DNA of 64,000 nt, from positions 1,459,264 through 1,523,263 of the forward strand of contig JADJVZ010000011.1 in assembly GCA_016716635.1 (NCBI GenBank). Reading direction: 5' to 3'. The notes under the pieces were generated by a model, which made no database searches, had not been told where the DNA came from, and was given only the letters and a program-made list of their open reading frames with translations. The number at the start of each line of letters is the position of its first letter. The first letter of the stretch is position 1. This DNA comes from Micropruina sp. (GTDB lineage Bacteria > Actinomycetota > Actinomycetes > Propionibacteriales > Propionibacteriaceae). A program made the translations under genes and the position numbers. Shown here one piece after another: positions 16,126-24,813 of the stretch.

Positions 16126-18229
16126 CGCCCGCGAGGCGAAGTGCCCGCGCGTCGTCGTAGACGTCCTCCAGCCACAGGCGGCGGCCGTCCGACCCGTGCA
16201 GGGGCACCCGCCAGTTCGGGTACTCGTTGACTGTCCCGGGCTGGTTTTGGGTCTTCCGTTCGCCGACGGCGTCCGTTAAGGCAGCCACGAGGACGCGCGA
16301 CGGGGTGGCCAGCAGGAACCGGTGCATCGCCAGGACGATCGACTCGACGTCGGTGTCGTCCGCGGCAAGCAACCCGCGCTCCCGAAGCAGGGTCAACCAC
16401 TGGCCCTGCTCGGCGCGCGCGAAGGCGATCTCGGTGCCGAGTTGCTCGGTAAGCAGCCCCAACTCGTGCTGCAGTTGGACGTGCTCCATCGCCAGGTAGC
16501 CCGCGGTCGGGGGCATGTCGTGGGTGGTCACCGACGCCATGCAGTATTCGCGCCACGCCTCGGGGGCGAGCGGGCGTCCGTCGTGGCCGCGCTCGAACCA
16601 CGCCACCGAGGTGCCGAGCAGGCCACGCGAGGCCAGGTACTCGCGGGCGCCGGGCTCGACGGTGCCGAGGTCTTCGCCCACGACGAGCGCCCCTGCGCGT
16701 TGTGCCTCCAGTGCCAGGATGCCGACCATGGCCTCGTGGTTGTAGTGGACGTAGGTGCCCTCGTGGGCCTCATTGCCCTCGGGGATCCACCACAGCCGGA
16801 ACAACCCCAAAATGTGGTCGACGCGGATGCCACCGGAATGCCGAAGGATGCCCGACACCATCTGGCGGAACGGGCCGTACGCGAGATCGTCCAACCGGTC
16901 CGGGCGCCACGGGCTCTGCCCCCAGTCCTGGCCGAGCTGGTTGTAGTGATCGGCCGGAGCGCCCACGCTGACGCCGCGGGCGAACACGTCGCCGAGCGTC
17001 CAGACCTCCGCGGAGTTGCCGGAGACGCCGACCGCGAGGTCGTTCATGATCCCGATGCGCATGCCGGCGTCTTTGGCGGTTGCCTGCGCGGCGGACAGTT
17101 GGGTGTCGGCCACCCACTGCAACCAGATGAAGAACGAGATCTCGTCCGCGTGGGTGCCAGCGAAGTCCGCCACCTCCGGGGAGCGGGTGCGGCGGAACTG
17201 CTCGGGCCATTCGCGCCAGTTCATGCCGAACTCGCGAGCCAGCACGCACCAGGTGGCGAACTGGCTCAGCACGGGGCCCTCGCGGCGAATGAAATCGTCG
17301 AGGCTCATACGGCGGGCGGGCTTGAGGCCCTTGGCGTAGATGATCCGCAAGGCCTCGATCTTGGCCTTCCAGATGGCGTTGCGGTCGATGGTGTCGGTGT
17401 CGTCCACCGCGGCCTTCAGACGGCGGCGAAGGCGACGGATCGCCTTGCGGTCGAATTCGTCCAACCGGGCGAATTCGGGGATCGCCTCGGGCCGGATGTA
17501 GAGGGGGTTCACGTAGCGGCGCGACGTCGGCAGGTAGGGTGACGGCTCCAGCGGCGGCATCGGCTCGGAGGCGTGCAGCGGGTTCACCAGGATGTAGCTC
17601 GCGAACTGCTGGGTCGCCGACCAGGTGGCCAGATCGGCGAGGTCCTGCAGGTCGCCCATGCCCCAACTGTCCTGGCCTCGCACGCTGTACAACTGCGTGG
17701 CATAACCCCAGGCGCGACGGGCGCCCATGGCTTCAGGGAAGCCCAGGAACGCTGGGGTGACGATGAGGGCGGTCTCGGCGCTGGCGTCGGACGATTCGGC
17801 CGCCAACCAGTGGTAGCCGGTGGGCAGATCAGTCGGGATCTCAAACGTGGCGCGGCCCGTCCAGCGGTCCCCCACCCAGCGATCCGGCTCGTCATCCTGC
17901 AGTTGCCGCAGCGGGCGGCTGCCGCCGTCCTCCAGCCGGACGTGGACCGAGACCGGCTGCCCTCCCCCGACGTGGACGGCCACCGTGGCAGGACGTCCGG
18001 CGATGGTGACCACGCAGCGCGGCAGCATGAGCGTCCAGGGGCGAAGGCGGTGAGCGTCCAACGCGGCGCGCGCGGACTCGTCGCTACTGGCGTCAACGTC
18101 CAAGGCCTTCAGGACCGCGATCACGGTCTCGGCGGGGACCTGACTCAATCGGCCCTTCCAGTCCCAAAACTCGGTCGCAATTCCGTAGGCCTGAGCCAGC
18201 TCTGTCAGGAGCGGATTGTCGAGTGCCAT
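16082..18229 (-). CDS. malQ: 4-alpha-glucanotransferase (amylomaltase)
   Basis: A 715-aa GH77 enzyme that transfers alpha-1,4-glucan segments between maltodextrins, in glycogen and maltose metabolism. The N-terminal 150-residue beta domain is typical of actinobacterial MalQ. The catalytic barrel holds WGMGDLQDL, the nucleophile region GIMNDLAVGVS, the acid/base VVGEDLGTVEPG and the stabiliser VTTHDMPPTAG. Length is normal. It stands alone on the minus strand, with a 63-base gap to the MarR gene. Confidence 0.96.
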   Translation of the reverse strand: MALDNPLLTELAQAYGIATEFWDWKGRLSQVPAETVIAVLKALDVDASSDESARAALDAHRLRPWTLMLPRCVVTIAGRPATVAVHVGGGQPVSVHVRLEDGGSRPLRQLQDDEPDRWVGDRWTGRATFEIPTDLPTGYHWLAAESSDASAETALIVTPAFLGFPEAMGARRAWGYATQLYSVRGQDSWGMGDLQDLADLATWSATQQFASYILVNPLHASEPMPPLEPSPYLPTSRRYVNPLYIRPEAIPEFARLDEFDRKAIRRLRRRLKAAVDDTDTIDRNAIWKAKIEALRIIYAKGLKPARRMSLDDFIRREGPVLSQFATWCVLAREFGMNWREWPEQFRRTRSPEVADFAGTHADEISFFIWLQWVADTQLSAAQATAKDAGMRIGIMNDLAVGVSGNSAEVWTLGDVFARGVSVGAPADHYNQLGQDWGQSPWRPDRLDDLAYGPFRQMVSGILRHSGGIRVDHILGLFRLWWIPEGNEAHEGTYVHYNHEAMVGILALEAQRAGALVVGEDLGTVEPGAREYLASRGLLGTSVAWFERGHDGRPLAPEAWREYCMASVTTHDMPPTAGYLAMEHVQLQHELGLLTEQLGTEIAFARAEQGQWLTLLRERGLLAADDTDVESIVLAMHRFLLATPSRVLVAALTDAVGERKTQNQPGTVNEYPNWRVPLHGSDGRRLWLEDVYDDARALRLAGVMNGFQQPPTLPRS

Positions 18230-18292
18230 GCCCGTCCTCAGGGATCCGTGGTGCTTCAGGAACCCTAGCCGTTAGTGAGGGATGTTGCTTAC

Positions 18293-18787
18293 TCAACCGG
18301 CATTGTCGAACGGTGACACCAGGCGGCGCAAAAGGTTGCTAAGGCGCAAACGTTCAGCATCGCCCAGGGCGTCCAACACGTCGCGCTCGCGCACGAGCAA
18401 ATCGGTGAGCGCCTCGACCACCAGACGGCCCCCCTCGGGGGTCAGTCGGACGAGCACGCCGCGGCCGTCGTCGGGGTTCGGACGCCGCTCGACCAGCCCT
18501 CGTCCGACGAGGCGATCGACCCGGTTTGTCATCGTGGCCGAGGTCGACAACGTTTGCACGATGAGATCGCCCGGCGAGAGCTCATACGGGGTGCCTTCGC
18601 GGCGCAGGGCGGCCAGCACGTCGAACTCCCAGACCTCGAGCCCGCGAGCAGCGAACGCCTCCTTACGGGCGAGGTCCAGATGGCGAGCCAGCCGGGTCAC
18701 GCGGGACAGGACGGCAAGGGGTTCGACGTCCAATTCGGGGACCTCGGTGCGCCAGGCGGCGAGAATGCGATCCACCTCGTCCGGCAT
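18293..18787 (-). CDS. MarR-family transcriptional regulator
   Basis: A 164-aa MarR regulator: a winged helix (about 55-125) with LEVWEFDVLAALRREG, the recognition helix SATMTNRVDRLVGRGLV and the wing RRPNPDDGRGVLVRLT, flanked by dimerisation helices. It binds DNA as a dimer and usually controls a neighbouring efflux gene. A perfect 16-bp palindrome lies 32 bases before its start, so autoregulation is likely. The MFS gene just upstream on the same strand is the probable partner. Confidence 0.93.
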   Translation of the reverse strand: MPDEVDRILAAWRTEVPELDVEPLAVLSRVTRLARHLDLARKEAFAARGLEVWEFDVLAALRREGTPYELSPGDLIVQTLSTSATMTNRVDRLVGRGLVERRPNPDDGRGVLVRLTPEGGRLVVEALTDLLVRERDVLDALGDAERLRLSNLLRRLVSPFDNAG

Positions 18788-18819
18788 GGCACACCTCCGC
18801 TGGCTAGTCGACCCAGTTT

Positions 18820-18835
18820 GTCTCGATATCGAGAC
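18820..18835. promoter_or_regulatory. Perfect 16-bp palindrome, probable MarR operator
   Basis: GTCTCGATATCGAGAC is fully self-complementary and lies between the end of the MFS gene and the start of the MarR gene, in the promoter position of the latter. The TCTCGAnnTCGAGA form fits known MarR operators. Confidence 0.7.
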
Positions 18836-18847
18836 TCTACCGCGCGG

Positions 18848-20200
18848 CTAGGGGTGCGCTAGAGCGAAGTTTTGAAGCGAACCGATGCGCCGGGAGAAGG
18901 CGATGCCCAGCAGGCCGAGGAGCGCCATCGCCGTCATGGCCAACCCGTAGGCCTGGGGGCCTGCGGCCGAAACCAGGACGAGCGTCCCACCGAGCCCGGC
19001 TGCGACGGCCGTTCCGAGGGCCTCGGCCACCTGGAGCGACGAGGTGTTGTGGCCCAGTTCGGCCTGCAGCGACAGATCCATGAGGGCCAGGGACAAGCTC
19101 GCGCTGGCGATGCCCACCCCGCAGCCGGCGGCGGCGAAGCCCACGCCCGTCACCCACACCGGCACTGGCTCCAGCCAGGCGCCGAGCGCCACGACACCCA
19201 TCCCGAGAGTCATCACGAGAGCGCCGATGCTGATGAGTACGTCCCGAGAGAATGGCAACCAATGACGCGATTGCAGCCAGGCGCCGAACGTCCAACCTAT
19301 CGAACTGATGGTGATGACGATGCCCGCCAGGACGAGGTCCACGCCGCGGGCGTGCGTCAGCAGCGGCGTGAGGAAGATTTGGGTGCCGAAAAACGCCCCC
19401 ATCAGCAGCGCACGGGTGAGCACCACGGCGGAGAGACCGTCACCCAGCCACGTGAAGCCGCCAGGCATCAAGCGGGGGAAGCCCACACCGATGACGATCA
19501 GGGCGACGGCGGCACCGGTGGCCGTCCAGACGGTCAGCCATTGGCCGGCGGCTTGGATCACCGCGGCCGCGATCGCGAGTGCGAAGGCCAGCAGGACCAG
19601 CCGGACGTCCATGGGTTTGCCTTGGGTGGGGTGCGTCCGGACGACCTCAAGGACCGGCCTTGCGATCATGAGCACCCCAAAGGCCAGCAACGGGAGCACC
19701 GCCCAAAAGACCCAATGCCAAGAAAAGCTGGTGGCGATCCAGGCGGCGATCGCTGGTCCGACAAGGGCGGGAGCCACCCACGCCGTCGAGAATGCGGTCA
19801 TCAAATGCGGACGCTCGCGCTCGTCGTAGGCCAACGGGACGATCACCATGATGACCAGGTTCATCATTCCGGAGCCAAAGCCCTGCAGCGCGCGGGCGAT
19901 CAGAAGTTGGCCCATCACAGCGGCGGTAGCGGCAGTGACCAGGCCGAGGGCGAACAGGCTGACGCCGATGATGAGCGGGAGCAATGGTCCGCCACGGTCG
20001 ACCAGTTGCCCCGTGAGGACAATCGCCACCGTTTGCGCCAACGCGAACGCGGTGAACGTCCAGGCGTAGAGCCCGTCGTTGCCCAACTCCCGCGCCGCGA
20101 CCGTCAACGCGGTCGTCACGGCCATCGCCTCAAACGCGATCGCGACGATGGAGGCCAATAGTCCGATGGTGAGCGGGTTGCGATAGAGGGAGGTGGCCAC
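18848..20200 (-). CDS. MFS transporter (drug/proton antiporter type)
   Basis: A 450-aa major facilitator with about 14 hydrophobic segments. The A-like motif GQLVDRGGPLLPLIIG follows TM2, and ARALQGFGSGMMN resembles the antiporter motif region of TM4. The long spans fit the 14-TM DHA2 group. Role: probable efflux of small compounds; the substrate is unknown. It precedes the MarR gene on the same strand with a 60-base gap that holds a palindrome, so one regulator may serve both genes. Confidence 0.9.
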   Translation of the reverse strand: MATSLYRNPLTIGLLASIVAIAFEAMAVTTALTVAARELGNDGLYAWTFTAFALAQTVAIVLTGQLVDRGGPLLPLIIGVSLFALGLVTAATAAVMGQLLIARALQGFGSGMMNLVIMVIVPLAYDERERPHLMTAFSTAWVAPALVGPAIAAWIATSFSWHWVFWAVLPLLAFGVLMIARPVLEVVRTHPTQGKPMDVRLVLLAFALAIAAAVIQAAGQWLTVWTATGAAVALIVIGVGFPRLMPGGFTWLGDGLSAVVLTRALLMGAFFGTQIFLTPLLTHARGVDLVLAGIVITISSIGWTFGAWLQSRHWLPFSRDVLISIGALVMTLGMGVVALGAWLEPVPVWVTGVGFAAAGCGVGIASASLSLALMDLSLQAELGHNTSSLQVAEALGTAVAAGLGGTLVLVSAAGPQAYGLAMTAMALLGLLGIAFSRRIGSLQNFALAHP

Positions 20201-20218
20201 CCAGCCATTCGACCATAT

Positions 20219-20662
20219 TCAGCGGACTTGTACTTGATCGTCCCCCGCAACTAAGGATGACCCGACCAGCGCAGCGAGGCCGAGGCACAGCGGACGATAG
20301 ACGCGTTGATCCAACGTGGTGAACCTGGGATCCGCGCCTGGCAGCCCGAGCAGTGCGGCGATTCGGGTGCCTCCGACCAGGCCGCGGGCGGCGAGCCCGG
20401 CCGCGACGCCGAGGCGAACCAATCCGGCGGTCCTGGAAGCGCCCCCAGCGCCGGCCACCACCCCACCGGCCACGAGTAGGCCCGAACCCACGATCACGCA
20501 CGGGATGACTCCGGGGACCTCATCGCCACCCGTCACCGCCTGTGCGAGGTCGCGGCGGGTCCGCGCCGGCCAACTCGATCCGGTTGCCCACACGAGATGG
20601 AGGGCGCCGATCCCCGCCAACCCGGCCCCGGCGAGGGCCGAGAGACTGCTGCGGACCGTCAC
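20219..20662 (-). CDS. DUF3995-like membrane protein
   Basis: A 147-aa protein with about four hydrophobic helices and the motif GIGALHLVWATGSSWP near the N-terminus, as in DUF3995 proteins. Function unknown. The GTG start overlaps the stop of the SRPBCC gene (GTGA), so the two are cotranscribed and probably under the divergent TetR regulator. A longer frame upstream is a shadow of the SRPBCC gene. Confidence 0.72.
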   Translation of the reverse strand: MTVRSSLSALAGAGLAGIGALHLVWATGSSWPARTRRDLAQAVTGGDEVPGVIPCVIVGSGLLVAGGVVAGAGGASRTAGLVRLGVAAGLAARGLVGGTRIAALLGLPGADPRFTTLDQRVYRPLCLGLAALVGSSLVAGDDQVQVR

Positions 20663-21183
20663 GCGCGGACCTCGGCCCGGTTGCCGCTCGTCTTGCGGAC
20701 CCGCCGCAGGATGCGGACCCACGGGGACCACCGTGACCCCACCGGCGGGAGGGCGTCCGCGTCGAACTCCGCGCGATCCATCAGGTCCTCGACGAGGGCG
20801 TCATGCAGCCATCGGATGACGATCGGCCAGAGAAGGCGCGCGCTGCCCGAGAGGTCGGCTGCGACTTCGTGCCGCAGCACCGTCCTGCCCGGCTCGGCGG
20901 CCGGGAGGAGTTCGAACGTGTGCGTCCCGCTGATTCCAATCTCAGGATCGAAGCGGAAAGTGAGGCGACGTCCGGGCTCATACTCGGACACCAAGTAGCG
21001 AATCGCGCTGTGCCCGCCGGCAGCACCAACCGCAAGTCGACGATCCAAGACCATGGGCGGCCAACTATCGGTGGGCCACAACTGGCTATCGGGCTCGGCG
21101 ACGCGTCCCATTTCCCGGGCAAACCAGTGCGGATCGCGACCGACCTCGCGGGTGTGCACATTGCGAACCATGGCGACCTCCAT
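20659..21183 (-). CDS. SRPBCC (START-like) family protein
   Basis: A 174-aa protein with the helix-grip fold pattern of SRPBCC/polyketide-cyclase-like proteins: N-terminal strand MVRNVHTREV, the central GHSAIRYLVSEYEPGRRLTFRFDP strands, HTFELLPAAEPGRTVLRHEVAADL and a long C-terminal helix. These bind hydrophobic ligands in a cavity. An ATG at 21171 is an alternative start. It is divergent from a TetR gene and its start codon lies in an operator-like repeat, so TetR control is likely. Confidence 0.75.
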   Translation of the reverse strand: MEVAMVRNVHTREVGRDPHWFAREMGRVAEPDSQLWPTDSWPPMVLDRRLAVGAAGGHSAIRYLVSEYEPGRRLTFRFDPEIGISGTHTFELLPAAEPGRTVLRHEVAADLSGSARLLWPIVIRWLHDALVEDLMDRAEFDADALPPVGSRWSPWVRILRRVRKTSGNRAEVRA

Positions 21184-21220
21184 ACGGGACCGTATTGTTT
21201 GTCCGTACGATAGCGTATGG
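21182..21220. promoter_or_regulatory. Two adjacent inverted repeats, probable TetR operators
   Basis: ATACGGGACCGTAT (21182-21195) is a 6-2-6 inverted repeat with perfect arms, and CCGTACG-atag-CGTATGG (21203-21220) is a second repeat with one mismatch. Both carry CGTA(T/C) half-sites. They fill the whole gap between the divergent SRPBCC and TetR starts and overlap the SRPBCC start codon, fitting repression of both genes. Confidence 0.68.
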
Positions 21221-21223
21221 AAC

Positions 21224-21793
21224 GTGTCTACGGAACCTCGCCGCCGGCTTACTCAGGACGACTGGACGGCTGAAGCACTGCGCGCGCTCGCAGAAGGCGG
21301 GGTATCGGCTGTCGCGATCGAACCCCTCGCCGCCCAGCTCGGAGCGACAAAGGGCAGCGGCTATTGGCACTTCGCCAACCGGGCTGCCCTGCTAGCAGCC
21401 ACGTTGGAGCGTTGGGAGCGAGAGAGCACCGAGAGGGTGCTCGAGTACATCGCCCAGTTCCCGGAGCCGCTGGACAGGTTGCGTGCCTTGTTCCGGACCG
21501 TCCTCAGCCACACGGGGCCAAGGAACGTCGAGCTCGCGCTCCTGGCGTCCGTGGGAGATCCCGCGGTCGACCCCGTCCTGCGCCGCGTGACTAGCCGCCG
21601 ACTCGAAGCCGTCGCCGACCTCTTTCGAGGCATGGGCTTTGACCGCGCGCAAGCCGAACGTCGGGCGTTCTTCGCGTACTCCGCCTATCTGGGCCAGACC
21701 CAGCTCAGCCGCACCTCGCCGGAACGAATACCGACCGGGGCCGACTTCGATGCTTACCTCGACGAGATCGTTGCGGTGGTCATCGCTCGGTGA
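21224..21793 (+). CDS. TetR-family regulator
   Basis: A 189-aa TetR regulator. The N-terminal helix-turn-helix reads LTQDDWTAEALRALAEGGVSAVAIEPLAAQLGATKGSGYWHFANRAALLAATLERWE, with the Y-W-H-F recognition segment. The ligand-binding domain follows (about 65-189). I take GTG 21224 as start because the HTH begins a few residues later; an in-frame upstream extension would run through the divergent gene. It probably represses SRPBCC-DUF3995 and itself through the inverted repeats between the genes. Confidence 0.9.
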   Translation: MSTEPRRRLTQDDWTAEALRALAEGGVSAVAIEPLAAQLGATKGSGYWHFANRAALLAATLERWERESTERVLEYIAQFPEPLDRLRALFRTVLSHTGPRNVELALLASVGDPAVDPVLRRVTSRRLEAVADLFRGMGFDRAQAERRAFFAYSAYLGQTQLSRTSPERIPTGADFDAYLDEIVAVVIAR

Positions 21794-21837
21794 ATCGGAC
21801 GGGCCCCGCGTTCAGCGGGGCGCCTACTATTGGTGAC

Positions 21838-22110
21838 GTGACCCAGTTGCCGCAGACCCAGACGCAGGTGTTGCCCGCCTCGACGACCGTCCTTGATCGC
21901 GAAACCGAGTTTCGGATCGACGAAGGCGACCACGAGCGCCTCAGCCACTACGTCGACAAGAGCAAGCTCACCGAGGCCATGGTGATGGGCACGCCCGTCG
22001 TTGCCCTCTGCGGCAAGGTGTGGGTGCCCAGCCGCAACCCCGACAAGTTCCCGGTCTGCCCCGAGTGCAAAGAAATCTGGAACTCGATCCCCCAGCCCCC
22101 CAAGGAGTGA
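21838..22110 (+). CDS. DUF3039 family protein
   Basis: A 90-aa conserved actinobacterial protein. The C-terminal half has GTPVVALCGKVWVPSRNPDKFPVCPECKEIW with three cysteines (one in ALCGK, then CPEC) that could hold a metal, and the middle has DEGDHERLSHYVDKSKL. Function unknown. I use the GTG at 21838, which gives the family-like start; an in-frame ATG at 21790 adds 16 doubtful residues. Confidence 0.88.
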   Translation: MTQLPQTQTQVLPASTTVLDRETEFRIDEGDHERLSHYVDKSKLTEAMVMGTPVVALCGKVWVPSRNPDKFPVCPECKEIWNSIPQPPKE

Positions 22111-22126
22111 GCGGACAAGCGTCCGC
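22111..22126. terminator. Small hairpin between convergent genes
   Basis: GCGGAC-aagc-GTCCGC forms a 6-bp GC-rich stem with a 4-base loop in the 22-base gap between the convergent DUF3039 and HNH genes. There is no T-tract on either side, so termination is only suggested by position. Confidence 0.35.
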
Positions 22127-22132
22127 GCTGGG

Positions 22133-23578
22133 CTACGGCCGACGCCTGACGAGCGGTCGGCGTCTCGCCTTCACCGCCACCACAGTGTCGGCCACCTTGG
22201 CCGCTGCCGCCGGGGTCGTGCGTTTCACTCCCCTGGTGGTGCCGCCGCGGTCGACGGTGTAACTGAGACCCATGGGGCTGGTCCAGAAGAACTCGCCCGG
22301 GGTGGGTTGGGCGAGTGTCCAGGCGCCGAGGGTTTTGGCGCGGTGGACCTTGCGGCTTAAGGGCCCCAAGTTCGACGCGCGGGTCTGCGGTGTGGACGTG
22401 GTCTGCGCAGCGGGTTTGAGTTGCCCGTGCCGGTAGGGCCGGGTGTGGTCGAGGTCGCAGCCAGTCGCGGCCCGGGACGAGAACGGGAACACCTCGACCG
22501 GGTTGCGGAGGGTGACGTGGCGGCGGATGCGGTCGGGGATGTCGTAGCTGTCGGCGGCGGGGTCGTCGTTGAGGTCGATGACTTGCTGGACTTTGATCGT
22601 GGTGCAGCCACCGAGGACTTCCCGTACCTGGTCGAGGAGCATGGGTCCGACGCCTTCAACACGGGCGATCCCCTTGCCTGTGCGCAGGGTTTCCTGGTCG
22701 ATGTGCACGACGATGTCGGCGACCCTGGGGACCCGCCGGCCGGCGGCTCTGCCTGCACCTGTACCGGGGTGGCTGGTGGGTTGGCTAGGCCCATCAGTGC
22801 CCTGGGTCAGGATTCCCCGAGCCGGGGCTACTGCGGGGCCGGCGTTGTTGAGGTAGGCGAGGGCGAGGTTGCCGAGGGCCTCGGAGCGGAGCTCGTCCAC
22901 GCCTTCGGGGCGTCCGGTGAGGATGGCGTCGCTGGCGGCAAGGGTGAGGGCGGCGTCGAGGGCGATCGCATCGGGGGTCGCCACCCGGGCGACCAGTGTG
23001 GAAACCCCGTCAATGTCGTGGCGGATCCGCACGAAGCGTTCCTGCCGGGCTTTGCGGGCGCGTTGTTCGGCGAGGACCTCATCGGCTGTGACGATCATCC
23101 GGCTGAGTTTCCGGAGCAGGGGCCCGACGGGCAGCTTGTGGAGATAGGGGGTGATCTTTTCGTCGATGGCCAGGGCGGCATCCAAGGGGAGCCCAGCGCG
23201 AGCCACATCGTTGGCGATCCGGCGCGCTTTCCACACCTCGACCTTCAACGCACCCACGGCCTGCCACAAGAGCGGGTGCCGGTGGCGCAGATTCAACACG
23301 TCACAAATCAGCATGCCGGCGCTGGCCTCACTCATACCGAGCAGCGGCCCAACTTCCAAGACCAAGAAATCAGACACCAGAGGGGTGCCATCGGCCCCGA
23401 CTGTGATCAGCCGTTCAGCGCCGGGCAAGGCCGGGTTCGCGGTGGTGTCGGTGGCCCGATACACGTCACACAACGCGACGATCAGCTGGGCCTTATCGGC
23501 CGCTGCTTGGCGTTCCCGGCGGGCAGCATCAGCCAACGCGAGGGTGAGCTCGCGGGCGGTGCGACCGGTGGTGTTCAT
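22133..23578 (-). CDS. DUF222/HNH endonuclease-domain protein (13E12 repeat family)
   Basis: A 481-aa protein of the multicopy actinobacterial DUF222-HNH family. The DUF222 region covers about 20-300 (LLGMSEASAGMLICDVLNLRHRHPLLW and a DAALAIDEKITPYL segment). The C-terminal HNH nuclease has GCDLDHTRPY...NLGPLSRKVHRAKT, with the D-H and a final H-x-x-K-T, before a WTSPMGLSYTVDRGG tail. It is likely a homing-type or mobile nuclease; the cellular role is unproven. The downstream frame ends in Arg-rich sequence. A strong hairpin sits about 130 bases upstream of its start. Confidence 0.9.
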   Translation of the reverse strand: MNTTGRTARELTLALADAARRERQAAADKAQLIVALCDVYRATDTTANPALPGAERLITVGADGTPLVSDFLVLEVGPLLGMSEASAGMLICDVLNLRHRHPLLWQAVGALKVEVWKARRIANDVARAGLPLDAALAIDEKITPYLHKLPVGPLLRKLSRMIVTADEVLAEQRARKARQERFVRIRHDIDGVSTLVARVATPDAIALDAALTLAASDAILTGRPEGVDELRSEALGNLALAYLNNAGPAVAPARGILTQGTDGPSQPTSHPGTGAGRAAGRRVPRVADIVVHIDQETLRTGKGIARVEGVGPMLLDQVREVLGGCTTIKVQQVIDLNDDPAADSYDIPDRIRRHVTLRNPVEVFPFSSRAATGCDLDHTRPYRHGQLKPAAQTTSTPQTRASNLGPLSRKVHRAKTLGAWTLAQPTPGEFFWTSPMGLSYTVDRGGTTRGVKRTTPAAAAKVADTVVAVKARRRPLVRRRP

Positions 23579-24275
23579 GTCTTCAATCTACGGACCGGGT
23601 CTGACATTTTCAGGGCTCGCGCAGGCCTGTTTCCCCTTGTGAATGTCACATTGAGGTCACGAAACGTGGAGGCTCCTGGGCTTCGTGGGACGGTCTCGAG
23701 GTCCAGCCCCAAAGAGTGTGAGTTACGTGCCAACGGTAGGCATGGAACTCACACACTTTCGCGTCGAAGCCCCCGGCAGACGTGGGCACGGTTCGTCGCA
23801 GTGAACCCCGGCGCTGCCGCGCCGATCGAGAAGCGTGGTCACCCCAGGCTCCCACTGGTGACCCATTGCGGTCCCTGGCCGGGCCCCCGTCGGTATCGTC
23901 CCCGACTGGTGGGGTGACGTTCGCCACGGGTTCGGCGACTTTGTCGGGCTCGCCCTGACGGAGACATCCCCCTGAGGAGGCTGCGTGGATGTCAGCTCCA
24001 CGGCGGTGGCTATGGGGGCTGTTTCGGTCACGCACAGAACTGCCCACTCGGAGGGGTGAACCCGTAACTGCCAATTCCTGACGCCGGGGACCCGGCAGTC
24101 AAGGGTGGCCGCAGGCCATCCCGCAGGGACGCCGCCAGGCGCCCTTGACGGACGGGAACGGCGTCACACAATGAGCAGCGGGGCACCCCGAAACCCGCCC
24201 ACCCGCCCAGATCGCCCGACACCTGCGCAGACCTGGCCCTGCCCAAGGTGGCGTGGGAGTGACAAGATCAACGCC
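23579..24275. other. 697-base intergenic region without a convincing gene
   Basis: Open frames here have atypical composition and no recognisable domain, so I call none. The region holds a long near-perfect hairpin (23711-23759) and a second inverted repeat, GTCAAGGG (24098-24105) with CCCTTGAC (24142-24149). It must also carry the promoters of the minus-strand HNH gene and the plus-strand sixA gene. Confidence 0.55.
23711..23759. repeat. Long imperfect palindrome (REP-like hairpin)
   Basis: Bases 23711-23731 pair with 23739-23759 around the 7-base loop AACGGTA: 18 Watson-Crick pairs, one G-T pair and two mismatches out of 21 positions. The arms contain GTGTGAGTT and AACTCACAC. No T-run follows, so it is not a standard terminator. 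It lies upstream of a multicopy-type HNH gene; a dispersed repeat or a nuclease target site is possible. Confidence 0.75.
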
Positions 24276-24782
24276 ATGACCCAGAAGACCTTGATCGTCC
24301 TGCGGCACGCGAAGAGTGCCTGGGATACCGGCGACACGGACGCAAGCCGTCCGTTGGCGGCCAGGGGACGAGCCGACGCCCCGGTCATGGGCAGCGCGTT
24401 GAGGGACTACCCGATCGACCTGGCGCTGGTGAGCGTGGCGGCGCGGACGCGCGAGACCTGGCAGCTCGCCGAGGCCGCGGGCGCCAAGGCCACGGAAGTC
24501 CGATTCCTGCCGGAGCTGTACGGTGCCTGGGCCGAGCAGGTGGTGGATCTGCTACGGGGAGTATCGGAAGACGACGCGACCGTGCTGGTGGTGGGCCACG
24601 AACCGACTGTGTCGGAGTTGGTCGAGGAGCTGGCCGCCCCATCGGCGCTACGAGACCGGGCCGTCGGCCACTTCCCCACCGCGGGCCTCGCGGTGCTCAG
24701 TTACGACGGCGCCTGGGCGAACCTCGACGATGGCGATGCCGTCCTTGAGCGCTTCGAGACCCCGAGAACTCTCGCGTCCTGA
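24276..24782 (+). CDS. SixA-type histidine phosphatase
   Basis: A 168-aa protein of the histidine-phosphatase branch 1 family, SixA subgroup. The phosphate pocket RHAKSAW (Arg10, His11) is at the N-terminus and the second conserved histidine is in LVVGHEPTVSEL. SixA removes phosphate from phosphohistidine on HPt domains or PTSNtr proteins in E. coli; the actinobacterial targets are not known. The ATG is at 24276; the longer upstream frame has no coding character. It ends 31 bases before the esterase gene, so cotranscription is likely. Confidence 0.9.
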   Translation: MTQKTLIVLRHAKSAWDTGDTDASRPLAARGRADAPVMGSALRDYPIDLALVSVAARTRETWQLAEAAGAKATEVRFLPELYGAWAEQVVDLLRGVSEDDATVLVVGHEPTVSELVEELAAPSALRDRAVGHFPTAGLAVLSYDGAWANLDDGDAVLERFETPRTLAS

Positions 24783-24813
24783 GCACCTTCAAAAGACCGC
24801 TAGTCTCTGGCGC

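Noticed and set aside
18872..20161. 429-codon open frame on the plus strand
   Set aside because: Antisense of the MFS transporter; the hydrophobic segments of the minus-strand product are decisive.
23646..24074. 142-codon minus-strand frame in the gap after the HNH gene
   Set aside because: It crosses the long hairpin, has an atypical amino-acid mix and no ribosome-binding site.
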